A DNA stretch of 12,019 nucleotides, taken from positions 1 to 12,019 of the forward strand of contig CABQMF010000053.1 in assembly GCA_902465265.1 (NCBI GenBank), given 5' to 3'. A program made the translations under genes and the position numbers. Origin of the DNA: an uncultured Collinsella sp. (GTDB taxonomy: Bacteria; Actinomycetota; Coriobacteriia; Coriobacteriales; Coriobacteriaceae). Below, in pieces: positions 6,070-12,019 of this stretch. Numbering within the stretch: position 1 is the stretch's first letter; each line of letters starts with the position of its first letter. The notes under the pieces were generated by a model that saw only the letters and a program-made list of their open reading frames with translations, did not search any database and had not been told where the DNA came from.

Positions 6070-6205
6070 GGCGGAGGGGCGGGGCCGAGAGTAGTTAAGG
6101 TTGCTGCTCTACAGTCCTGCTCACGACGGAGAGCACATTAAGTGCTCTCCTGTTCGTGCGGAACTCGCGACAACCTTAATATGTCTCAGGCCCGCCCCCT
6201 CCGCC
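6070..6205 (-). ncRNA. 136-base imperfect palindrome, candidate structured RNA
   Basis: The ends are a GC-rich 17-base inverted repeat (6189-6205 with 6070-6086; ten pairs, two mismatches, five pairs). Inside are CTGAGA/TCTCGG (with a U-G pair in minus-strand RNA, an A-C mismatch in the plus strand), then TTAAGGTTG/CAACCTTAA (6171-6179 and 6095-6103). The apical arm has AGTTCC/GGACT, CACGA/TCGTG (6154-6158 with 6122-6126 region) and a perfect 9-base stem GGAGAGCAC/GTGCTCTCC (6142-6150 with 6128-6136) capped by five bases. No T-run follows on either strand, so it is not an ordinary terminator, and no target-site duplication is evident. It could be a stable small RNA, a 3' UTR or leader element, or a MITE-like repeat. 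Confidence 0.5.
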
Positions 6206-6249
6206 GCACACTGGGAACGACACGTTGATGTCTGCTTAACTTTGCTCGC

Positions 6250-6879
6250 TCAGCTAAATACTTTGTTGGGGTCCACTATTTGCTGGAGGGTGAACTTGCA
6301 TTGCATTGGCTCGCCTTCTGCTTGTGGCTTTGCCTCATCGAAGTCGAAGATCATGATGGCGCAGTTGGGGAGTTTTGCTGGGAGTTCGAAGCCCTCTGGG
6401 GCTACAGCTTTGATGAATTGGCGGCTGGCGCTGCCGTGGCTTACTGCTAGGAGGGTTTCGATGCCCTCGGCGCCCATGAGATTGGTGAGGGTGCCTACCA
6501 TGCGTTCTTGCAGCGCGCGGCTTCCTTCTCCTCCAAAGGGGACCAGGTCCTCGCCCGGATCCCAGACGTCGGTGGGAAGGGCATCGTGGGGACCTTCTTC
6601 GAAGGTGCCGTAGCAGCGTTCGATGATGCCTTCGCAGGGCTCGACTGCTGCGTCCGGGCCGAGGAGCTCGCATGCGACGAGCTGAGCTGTGTCCATGGCT
6701 CGGCCTAAGGGTGATGAGGCCACTTTGTCGGGAACGACGTTGTGGGCTTTGAGCCATGCGGCTGCCATCCCGGCTTGCTGACGGCCCAAATCGGTGAGCG
6801 GTGAATCGCAGCGACCCTGGACGAGCTTTTTAACGTTGAATTCTGTCTGGCCGTGGCGGAGTAGATATAGACGCTTCAT
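6250..6879 (-). CDS. Histidine phosphatase family protein (phosphoglycerate-mutase-like)
   Basis: The 209-residue product belongs to the histidine phosphatase superfamily, whose members transfer or remove phosphate through a phospho-histidine. The catalytic LRHGQTEFN motif is at the N terminus (R8, H9), with SSPLGRAMDTA (R60), a likely acid in IIERCYG (E87) and the second histidine in VSHGS (H148). It lacks the longer insertion of true cofactor-dependent phosphoglycerate mutase, which is about 250 residues, so a small-molecule phosphatase such as the CobC or GpmB type is more likely; the substrate cannot be read from the sequence. A strong GAAGGGGAG ribosome site lies just before the ATG. It follows the CDF gene after 39 bases, so the two are probably cotranscribed. 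Confidence 0.9.
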   Translation of the reverse strand: MKRLYLLRHGQTEFNVKKLVQGRCDSPLTDLGRQQAGMAAAWLKAHNVVPDKVASSPLGRAMDTAQLVACELLGPDAAVEPCEGIIERCYGTFEEGPHDALPTDVWDPGEDLVPFGGEGSRALQERMVGTLTNLMGAEGIETLLAVSHGSASRQFIKAVAPEGFELPAKLPNCAIMIFDFDEAKPQAEGEPMQCKFTLQQIVDPNKVFS

Positions 6880-6918
6880 GCTCTCCCCTTCTGTATAACT
6901 TGCTTTGCCGGCGCAGCC

Positions 6919-8073
6919 CTACTCGTGGGTATGGCCTACGTAGTCTTCATCGATCGTAATCTTGGCAATCGACTTGGGGTATTCCGACTCGACCCGTTTC
7001 GCCAACGCGCGCTTTAAGTCTTCGGCACTCATCTGCAGATCCGCGGGACGCACGCAGTCAAAGATCACGTTGGTGTGCGTAGGACCCGGCACGCAGCGAA
7101 GGTCGTGAATCGAAAGGCGGCTATCGATCTGTTGAGCCATTGCGTTGATGCGCAGGCGCATGCTCGCCACCTTTGGATCGTCGGTCACGATGGGATCGTA
7201 GTGAAGCGTGACAATCATGCCGTCTTCGTTCCTAAACGCCTGCTCGATGTTATCGAGCGTGTCGTGACTGTCCATCGGGCTGGCCTCGGCTGCCATCTCG
7301 GCGTGAGCGCTTGCGAACTTCCTGCCTGGGCCGTAGTCGTGAACCATTAGGTCATGGACGCCCAAGACGCCGGGATAGCTCATGATCTTGCTGCGAATAT
7401 GCTCGACGAGCTTAGTATCGGGCGTCTGGCCCAAAAGCGGGCTCACCGTATCTTGGATAAGCTCAAAGCCGCTCCAGCCAATATAGGCGCCAACGGCAAG
7501 TCCAACCCAAGCATCAAGATTGATATGCATCACCTGGGAAACAATTGCGCACGCCAGCACAGCACCCGTGGCAAGAACATCGTTCTTGGAATCCTGCGCG
7601 GTCGCATGCAACGTCTCGGACTCAATGCGATCTCCGAGCTTTTGGTTGAGGGCCGCCATCCAGAGCTTTACGACCATCGAAAGCACTAGAACTGCCACCA
7701 GGGCAAGCGAGAACTCGACAGGTTCGGGGTGGATGACGCGCTCGACCGAGGACTTCACCAGCTCAACGCCAATCAGCAGCACGAGTGCCGCCACAACCAG
7801 ACCCGAGAGATACTCGTAGCGACCGTGGCCGTAAGGATGCTCGGGGTCGGCCGGCTTGCTCGCCAGCTTAAAGCCCAGCACGCTCACGATATTCGAGCTG
7901 GCATCGGACAGGTTGTTCATGGCATCCGCAACAATCGAAACCGATCCCGAAACCACACCAATTGCACCCTTCGCAGCACAAAGCGCAACATTGGCGACAA
8001 TACACACCATGCCCGCTAACGTGCCCACACGCGCACGATCGCCCTGTGCGCGCCCAACAATCCACTCGACCAT
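6919..8073 (-). CDS. Cation diffusion facilitator, Mn-type signature, duplicated C-terminal domain
   Basis: A 384-residue CDF membrane transporter that would export divalent metal by proton exchange. Transmembrane segments occupy roughly residues 15-210. Metal-site residues are NxxxD in TM2 (N53, D57) and DxxxD in TM5 (D161, D165). In zinc/iron CDF proteins such as FieF these are DxxxD and HxxxD; the N-D/D-D set is associated with manganese exporters (MntE/EmfA type). HPYGHGRYEYL (79-89) follows TM2. After the first cytoplasmic domain (about 220-294), a second similar stretch (about 303-378) repeats the IHDL-like motif (VHDL 239-242, IHDL 322-325). The C terminus ends in HTHE. It begins a probable two-gene unit with the phosphatase after a terminator. 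Confidence 0.92.
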   Translation of the reverse strand: MVEWIVGRAQGDRARVGTLAGMVCIVANVALCAAKGAIGVVSGSVSIVADAMNNLSDASSNIVSVLGFKLASKPADPEHPYGHGRYEYLSGLVVAALVLLIGVELVKSSVERVIHPEPVEFSLALVAVLVLSMVVKLWMAALNQKLGDRIESETLHATAQDSKNDVLATGAVLACAIVSQVMHINLDAWVGLAVGAYIGWSGFELIQDTVSPLLGQTPDTKLVEHIRSKIMSYPGVLGVHDLMVHDYGPGRKFASAHAEMAAEASPMDSHDTLDNIEQAFRNEDGMIVTLHYDPIVTDDPKVASMRLRINAMAQQIDSRLSIHDLRCVPGPTHTNVIFDCVRPADLQMSAEDLKRALAKRVESEYPKSIAKITIDEDYVGHTHE

Positions 8074-8120
8074 CTACATCCGCCCCCACGGTACTACCTA
8101 TATATCTATTGCTCAAACGG

Positions 8121-8147
8121 ATTGTAGTGTAGCCACTTTGTCCTCAA
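8121..8147 (-). promoter_or_regulatory. Candidate promoter for the CDF-phosphatase unit
   Basis: On the minus strand a TTGAGG hexamer (8142-8147) and TACAAT (8121-8126, five of six to the -10 consensus) are separated by 15 bases, a little short of the usual 16-18. The pair lies just after the terminator that closes the upstream unit and about 50 bases before the CDF start, the expected place. The call rests on two hexamers only. Confidence 0.35.
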
Positions 8148-8150
8148 GAT

Positions 8151-8184
8151 ACAAAAGGCCGCAGCCCACACGAGCCACGGCCTT
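8151..8184 (-). terminator. Intrinsic terminator after the EIIC gene
   Basis: In minus-strand RNA a perfect stem AAGGCCG (8178-8184) with CGGCCTT (8155-8161) encloses a 16-base loop and runs straight into TTTTGT. The stem, position and T-run are those of an intrinsic terminator, about 39 bases after the EIIC stop codon. It separates the acc/EIIC unit from the CDF unit. Confidence 0.75.
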
Positions 8185-8188
8185 GGAA

Positions 8189-8220
8189 CACGACAAAGGG
8201 ATCGTCCTTTTGTCGCACAG
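8189..8220 (-). repeat. REP-like palindrome after EIIC
   Basis: The palindrome CGACAAAGG (8191-8199) / CCTTTTGTCG (8206-8215) lies between the EIIC stop and the terminator. Read on the minus strand it holds GGACGATCCCTTTGTCG, resembling GGACTGTCCCTTTGTCA on the plus strand at 9464-9480 (14 of 17 positions), so the two look like diverged, oppositely oriented members of one repeat family on either side of the EIIC gene. It could also add a second hairpin to termination. Confidence 0.55.
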
Positions 8221-8222
8221 GT

Positions 8223-9461
8223 TTATGCGCTCACTTCAGCAGCGCTCGCCACTGTTTCGGGCGAATCGCCTCCGTCCCCCGTCGCCTGTCCCTTCGCCGG
8301 CACCACGCCAAAGCAGTAGCTCAGCGCCGCAGACACCGCAAATGCCGTGCCGCCGGCAGCGCAGCACCACAGCAGGTTCGGGATGCCGCCCGTGGCAAAG
8401 CCAATGACCATGAGGACATTCGTCATGCCGATGGTATAGGCCGTAACGTGGCCCACGGCCGCAACAAGGCCTCCGACGGCGCCGCCAATGGCCATGCACG
8501 TCAGGCACCTGCCATATTTAAAGCCGCAACCGTACAGCGCAGGCTCGCTTACGCCGCCAAGAACACCCGAGATCGAATAGCCCAGCATGAGCGTCTTCTC
8601 GTCCTTATCCGCAACGCGGAGCGACGCGCCAAAGGGCATGCCCCAAACGGCAAACGTTGCCATCGTCGCGGCGATCAGGATGCACGAATCCGTTCCCACA
8701 CTCATAAACTGCGCATAGGCGAGCGATAGGACAACGTTGCTGACGCCCGCGATCTTAAGGAACTCCCAGCCCGCGGCAAGCCCCATGAGTGTGAGCAACG
8801 ATACGATGCCACCGGAATTGCCAAGCATAAACATAAGCTGGCCCAACAGCATGCCCAAATAGCTGCCCGCCGGCGCCGTAATACACAGCGAAACCGGAAC
8901 CATGACAAGCATGGTCGCAAACGGAACAAACGAAAACGCCACGGCCTTAGGGATAACGCGCTGAAAGAAACACTCCACTTGCCAAAGCACGGGTACCGAG
9001 ATGAGAACCGGAATAACAGTCGTCGTGTAATCGTTGACCGGCGCGGGAAGCAGGCCGTACACGGAAGTCATCGATGCCCCCGTCGTCGATGCGGCATCGA
9101 CGAGCTTAAGCAGATCGGGCGCAATCAATACGCCGCCCAGCATCATGCCCAGCTGCTCCGAGCAACCGAGCTGGCGAGCGGCCGCCCAACCAAGATAAAC
9201 GGGCAAGAAGTAGTAGCCGGCGTTATAGAGCCAACTGTAGAACAGGCGATAGATATCGGAATCGGCAGACCACAGGCCCAGCATGCCTTCGCCCATAATG
9301 ACGGCGACGGTGCGGAACAACGCCGCGCAGACAATAAACGGCAGCGCCGACATCATGCTTTTGGACAGATAATCCACCACAGCCATGGCGTTTGATGAGA
9401 CCGTCGTTGTAAACGAGGTGTTAGAAACTTGTGACACAGGAACCCTTTCCCAATGTGACAT
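8223..9461 (-). CDS. Stand-alone PTS EIIC permease (glucose/beta-glucoside superfamily)
   Basis: A membrane permease component of a phosphotransferase sugar system, about 412 residues with many hydrophobic segments. The EIIC signature is GGVSEPALYGCGFKYGR, corresponding to the G-I-T-E-P-A-I-Y-G motif of the family, and the N-terminal region resembles the start of beta-glucoside EIIC domains. No EIIB or EIIA domain is fused and none is adjacent, so phosphate must come from subunits encoded elsewhere. Sugar specificity is unknown. The start is uncertain. ATG 9461 is used here, but it and the accDA stop fall inside a repeat; GTG 9437, with a nearby GGAAAGGG, and ATG 9386 are alternatives. A longer upstream frame overlapping accDA is rejected as a shadow. 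Confidence 0.82.
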   Translation of the reverse strand: MSHWERVPVSQVSNTSFTTTVSSNAMAVVDYLSKSMMSALPFIVCAALFRTVAVIMGEGMLGLWSADSDIYRLFYSWLYNAGYYFLPVYLGWAAARQLGCSEQLGMMLGGVLIAPDLLKLVDAASTTGASMTSVYGLLPAPVNDYTTTVIPVLISVPVLWQVECFFQRVIPKAVAFSFVPFATMLVMVPVSLCITAPAGSYLGMLLGQLMFMLGNSGGIVSLLTLMGLAAGWEFLKIAGVSNVVLSLAYAQFMSVGTDSCILIAATMATFAVWGMPFGASLRVADKDEKTLMLGYSISGVLGGVSEPALYGCGFKYGRCLTCMAIGGAVGGLVAAVGHVTAYTIGMTNVLMVIGFATGGIPNLLWCCAAGGTAFAVSAALSYCFGVVPAKGQATGDGGDSPETVASAAEVSA

Positions 9462-9482
9462 GCGGACTGTCCCTTTGTCACA
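9430..9482. repeat. TGTGACA-bounded palindrome spanning the accDA-EIIC junction
   Basis: On the plus strand TGTGACA occurs at 9430-9436 and 9454-9460, and its inverse TGTCACA at 9476-9482. Both outer and inner pairs can fold (9430 with 9482, or 9454 with 9482, the latter around GCGGAC/GTCC). The accDA TGA stop (9478-9480) lies in one arm and the first possible EIIC ATG (9461-9459) in the other. Elements with GGGAC and TTTGTCACA are, as far as recalled, common intergenic repeats in gut anaerobes; that memory cannot be checked here. Confidence 0.6.
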
Positions 9483-11202
9483 TCGTGCGATACTGACCGA
9501 TTGCGCGGTACTTTTCGTAGCGGAGGTTTGTGAGGGTCGCGTCGTCGAGCCGCCCAAGCGTATCGAAGGCATCAAATGCCGAGGACATGACGGCGCCGGC
9601 GATCTCCTCATGCGACAGACCCCTATCGTCAACAATGCCGTCGATGATACCGAGCGCCAACAGATCGGGAGCCGTGAGCTTAAGCGCCTCGGCGGCCTCA
9701 TTCGCGCGCTCGGTATCCTTCCACAGAATCGACGCACAGGCCTCGGGGCTCACGACCGAATAGGCCGAGCTCGAGAGCATCAGGATGCGGTCGGCCACGG
9801 ACAGCGCCAGCGCGCCACCAGAGCCGCCCTCGCCTGTTACCACCGAGACAATCGGCGTCTTAAGGCCGCTCATCTCCATGAGATTCTGGGCGATAGCCTC
9901 GCCCTGACCGCGTTCCTCGGCACCGATGCCGCAAAACGCGCCCGAAGTATCGACCAGGCACAGAACCGGCCGACCAAACTTTTCGGCTTGGCGCATCAGG
10001 CGACGCGCTTTACGGTAGCCCTCGGGATGCGCCATGCCAAAGTTGCGGCGCATACGCTCTTTGGTCGTGGTGCCGCGCTCGATGGCGATGACTGTTACGG
10101 GGCGCCCGTCCTTCCAGCCAATGCCAGCCACCACAGCGGCGTCGTCGCCAAAGTAACGGTCGCCGTGCAGCTCCACAAATCCATCCAGGCCCAGCGAGAT
10201 CACCTCGCCCGCCGTGGCGCGATCTGCCGAGCGGGTCTGCTTGACAATCTCGAGCGCGGTTTTTGGCGCCGCCGCGCGCTTGAACAAGTGCCCCAGCTTT
10301 TTGCCGCGGCGACCCGTATGCACGATCTCATGCGGTGCCCCCAAGCCGGGCGCGTGCCCTTCGTGCAGCGCCAGCAGCTCGCCTACCGTGAGCGCAATCT
10401 CGCCGCGCGGAACAACGGCATCGCAAAAGCCGTGCTCCAGCAAAAACTCGGAGCGCTGGAATCCCTTGGGCAGGCGCTTGTGCATGTTCTGCTCGATCAC
10501 GCGCGGGCCGGCAAATGCCGTCAGGGCATCGGGCTCGGCCAGGATAATGTCGCCCTCCATGGCGAAGCTCGCGGTTACGCCTCCGGTCGTGGGGTCGGTG
10601 AGCACCGTGATATACAGGCCGCCCGCCTCGCTGTGGCGCCTAACCGCCGCAGAAATCTTGGCCATCTGCATAAGCGATGTCACGCCCTCTTGCATGCGCG
10701 CACCGCCCGAAACGGTAAAGCCGACAACTGGCAATCCCAGCTCGGTCGCACGCTCAAATGTGCGACAGATCTTCTCGCCCACCACGGAACCCATCGAGCC
10801 CATCATAAAGTTGGCGTCCATAAAGAAGAACGCGGTATCGCAACCGCAGATTTTGCCCCTGCCGCACACAACGGCGTCGCGCTCGCCCGAACGCTCGCTC
10901 ACGCTCTTGAGCTTGTCGGCATAGCCGGGAAACGAGAGGAAATCCTCCGACGCCAGATTAGCATCCCATTCCTCAAACGTGCCCTCGTCGACCGTCATGC
11001 GCATGCGCGTGCGACCGCTCACGCGGAAGTGTTTGCCGCAACGAGGGCAGACCTCGAGGTTGTCGTGTAGGCGTGCCTCATCGATTACGCGGCGGCACTC
11101 CGGGCACTTGATAAACACGTGGCGCGCGGGAAACTCGGCGCACGACTCGGTCATCGGCCCCTCGAGGACGTTGACCGTCTTCGCTTTTCTATTCATCAGC
11201 AT
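9478..11202 (-). CDS. accDA: Fused acetyl-CoA carboxylase carboxyltransferase, beta-alpha (AccD-AccA)
   Basis: A 574-residue fusion of the two carboxyltransferase subunits, which move the carboxyl group from carboxybiotin to acetyl-CoA to give malonyl-CoA, the first step of fatty-acid synthesis. The AccD half (about 1-285) has the zinc ribbon (C33, C36, C52, C55), SGGARMQEG (165-173) and GGVTASFAMEGD (207-218). The AccA half (about 300-574) shows ELHGDRYFGDD, NFGMAHPEGYRKARRLM, GAFCGIGAEERGQ (421-433), GEGGSGGALA (457-466) and SPEACASILWKD (485-496). The AccA N-terminal helical region is shortened. In most bacteria these are two genes. The start overlaps the accC stop (ATG 11202 or 11196), so the genes are coupled. 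The stop lies inside a repeat element. Confidence 0.96.
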   Translation of the reverse strand: MLMNRKAKTVNVLEGPMTESCAEFPARHVFIKCPECRRVIDEARLHDNLEVCPRCGKHFRVSGRTRMRMTVDEGTFEEWDANLASEDFLSFPGYADKLKSVSERSGERDAVVCGRGKICGCDTAFFFMDANFMMGSMGSVVGEKICRTFERATELGLPVVGFTVSGGARMQEGVTSLMQMAKISAAVRRHSEAGGLYITVLTDPTTGGVTASFAMEGDIILAEPDALTAFAGPRVIEQNMHKRLPKGFQRSEFLLEHGFCDAVVPRGEIALTVGELLALHEGHAPGLGAPHEIVHTGRRGKKLGHLFKRAAAPKTALEIVKQTRSADRATAGEVISLGLDGFVELHGDRYFGDDAAVVAGIGWKDGRPVTVIAIERGTTTKERMRRNFGMAHPEGYRKARRLMRQAEKFGRPVLCLVDTSGAFCGIGAEERGQGEAIAQNLMEMSGLKTPIVSVVTGEGGSGGALALSVADRILMLSSSAYSVVSPEACASILWKDTERANEAAEALKLTAPDLLALGIIDGIVDDRGLSHEEIAGAVMSSAFDAFDTLGRLDDATLTNLRYEKYRAIGQYRTM

Positions 11203-12019
11203 AGAGATGCCCCATCAGATCGGTGTGATACATGCCCGACAAGAACTCGTCGTTTGCCAGCACGTCGAGCTGAAGCTCGCTGTTTTCGCTCACGCCCTCA
11301 ATCACGAGCTCGCCCAGGGCCGAGCGCATCTTGCGAATGGCGCCGTCGCGCGTGGGCGCACACACGATGAGCTTGCCGAGCATGGAATCGTAGTACGGCG
11401 GGACTTTCGCGCCGGTAAACATGGCGGAATCCCAGCGCACGCGCGGACCACCCGGCACACGCAACGCGGTGATCGTTCCGCATGACGGCAGAAAGTCCGG
11501 CGTTTCGGCATTGATGCGGCACTCCATGGCGTGGTTGCGGACTGGCATGTCCTCCTGCTCAAAGGGCAGAGGCTGGCCGGCTGCCACGCGCAGCTGCCAC
11601 TTGACCAAGTCGGTATCGGTCACAAACTCCGTAACCGGATGCTCCACCTGCAAGCGCGTGTTCATTTCCATAAAGTAGAAATTGCCGTCGTCCGAATACA
11701 GGAACTCGATGGTACCGGCTCCTTCGTAGCCGACGGCACGAGCCAGGTCGCGCGCGGCTTTGTGCATGCGAGCACGGATGTCATCGTGTCCGTCGAGGCA
11801 CGGCGCGGGGCTCTCCTCGATCAGCTTTTGGTTGCGGCGCTGCACCGAGCACTCGCGCTCGCCGAGCGAAAACACATGGCCCTGCTTATCGGCCATAATC
11901 TGCACCTCAACATGGTGCGCCGGCGCGACGAACTTCTCCATGTAGCACTCGCCGTCGCCAAAAACGGCCTCGCCCTCGGCACGCGCCTCGATAAACGCCT
12001 TTGCCGCATCTTCCACGCG
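11189..12019 (-). CDS. accC: Biotin carboxylase, acetyl-CoA carboxylase subunit (partial, 5' end outside window)
   Basis: About the last 276 residues of biotin carboxylase are present; the start lies beyond 12019. This subunit carboxylates the biotin on AccB using ATP and bicarbonate. Visible family motifs are HHVEVQIMAD, GERECSVQRRNQKLIEESPAP (ATP-grasp region), the active-site stretch FMEMNTRLQVEHPVTE with its catalytic glutamates, asparagine and arginine, and AMECRINAE in the C-terminal domain. A GTG near the window edge is an internal valine, not a start. The stop overlaps the first codons of accDA, so the two subunits are made from one message. Confidence 0.95.
   Translation of the reverse strand, partial: RVEDAAKAFIEARAEGEAVFGDGECYMEKFVAPAHHVEVQIMADKQGHVFSLGERECSVQRRNQKLIEESPAPCLDGHDDIRARMHKAARDLARAVGYEGAGTIEFLYSDDGNFYFMEMNTRLQVEHPVTEFVTDTDLVKWQLRVAAGQPLPFEQEDMPVRNHAMECRINAETPDFLPSCGTITALRVPGGPRVRWDSAMFTGAKVPPYYDSMLGKLIVCAPTRDGAIRKMRSALGELVIEGVSENSELQLDVLANDEFLSGMYHTDLMGHLYADE

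Larger units (their letters stand above)
5796..6249. other. 454-base non-coding region upstream of rplC
   Basis: No coding gene is supported here. In particular there is no S10-like sequence in any minus-strand frame, and the open frames on the plus strand resemble nothing recognisable. Reading along transcription it holds a 136-base imperfect palindrome just after the phosphatase gene (6070-6205), then the 26-base motif shared with the rplB leader (5980-6005), then a nested hairpin (5816-5867) before rplC. A promoter for the ribosomal cluster is expected here; TATACT at 5979-5984 (minus strand) is the best -10 candidate, but its -35 is poor. Confidence 0.6.

Noticed and set aside
5680..6141. 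Small open frames in the gap upstream of rplC (79-67 codons)
   Set aside because: None resembles S10 or another known protein, and they cross the hairpins; treated as chance frames.
6070..6205. Palindrome as an intrinsic terminator of the phosphatase gene
   Set aside because: No T-run follows the stem on either strand, so a Rho-independent terminator is not supported, though it may still slow or protect transcripts.
9462..9737. N-terminal extension of the EIIC frame overlapping accDA
   Set aside because: The first 92 codons are arginine/serine-rich, lie out of phase inside accDA and lack any EIIB similarity; the real start is at or after 9461.
9385..11070. 561-codon open frame on the plus strand opposite accDA
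   Set aside because: It is antisense to a gene with clear catalytic motifs, has low-complexity composition typical of GC-rich shadow frames (many Ala, Arg, His) and no recognisable domain.
1..12019. tRNA, rRNA, CRISPR array or insertion-sequence genes
   Set aside because: No cloverleaf with a tRNA consensus, no regularly spaced direct repeats and no transposase-like frame were seen.

Overview
All genes in this window lie on the minus strand, so transcription runs from high to low coordinates. Base composition is moderately high in GC. The protein sequences look like a member of the Coriobacteriia, most probably Collinsella or a close relative. That assignment is inferred from protein style and a fused AccDA; no rRNA is present to confirm it.

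Read in transcription order (12019 down to 1), the window begins with fatty-acid synthesis genes. These are the C-terminal part of biotin carboxylase (accC), then a single gene fusing the carboxyltransferase beta and alpha subunits (accDA). A stand-alone PTS EIIC sugar permease follows, ending at a clear intrinsic terminator. A palindromic repeat carrying TGTGACA arms sits across the accDA/EIIC junction, and a diverged copy lies just after EIIC, so the permease is bracketed by the two copies. Next come a CDF-family metal exporter with a manganese-type signature and a duplicated C-terminal domain, and a histidine-phosphatase (phosphoglycerate-mutase-like) gene.

A 454-base non-coding stretch (5796-6249) separates these from the S10/spc ribosomal protein cluster: rplC, rplD, rplW, rplB, rpsS, rplV, rpsC, rplP, rpmC, rpsQ, rplN, rplX. 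The order is canonical, but rpsJ (S10), the usual first gene, is absent. Most genes abut or overlap by a base or so. Three gaps are much larger (before rplC, rplB and rplN), and each holds a stem-loop array typical of mRNA leaders. The rplC and rplB leaders share a 26-base motif (23 of 26 identical) that can fold as a hairpin. The gap before rplB also starts with a terminator-like hairpin. Together these suggest the cluster is divided into separately controlled blocks.

The most unusual non-coding object is a 136-base imperfect palindrome at 6070-6205, between the phosphatase gene and the rplC leader. Its pairing favours an RNA read from the minus strand. The best leads for something undescribed are this element and the family of leader structures.
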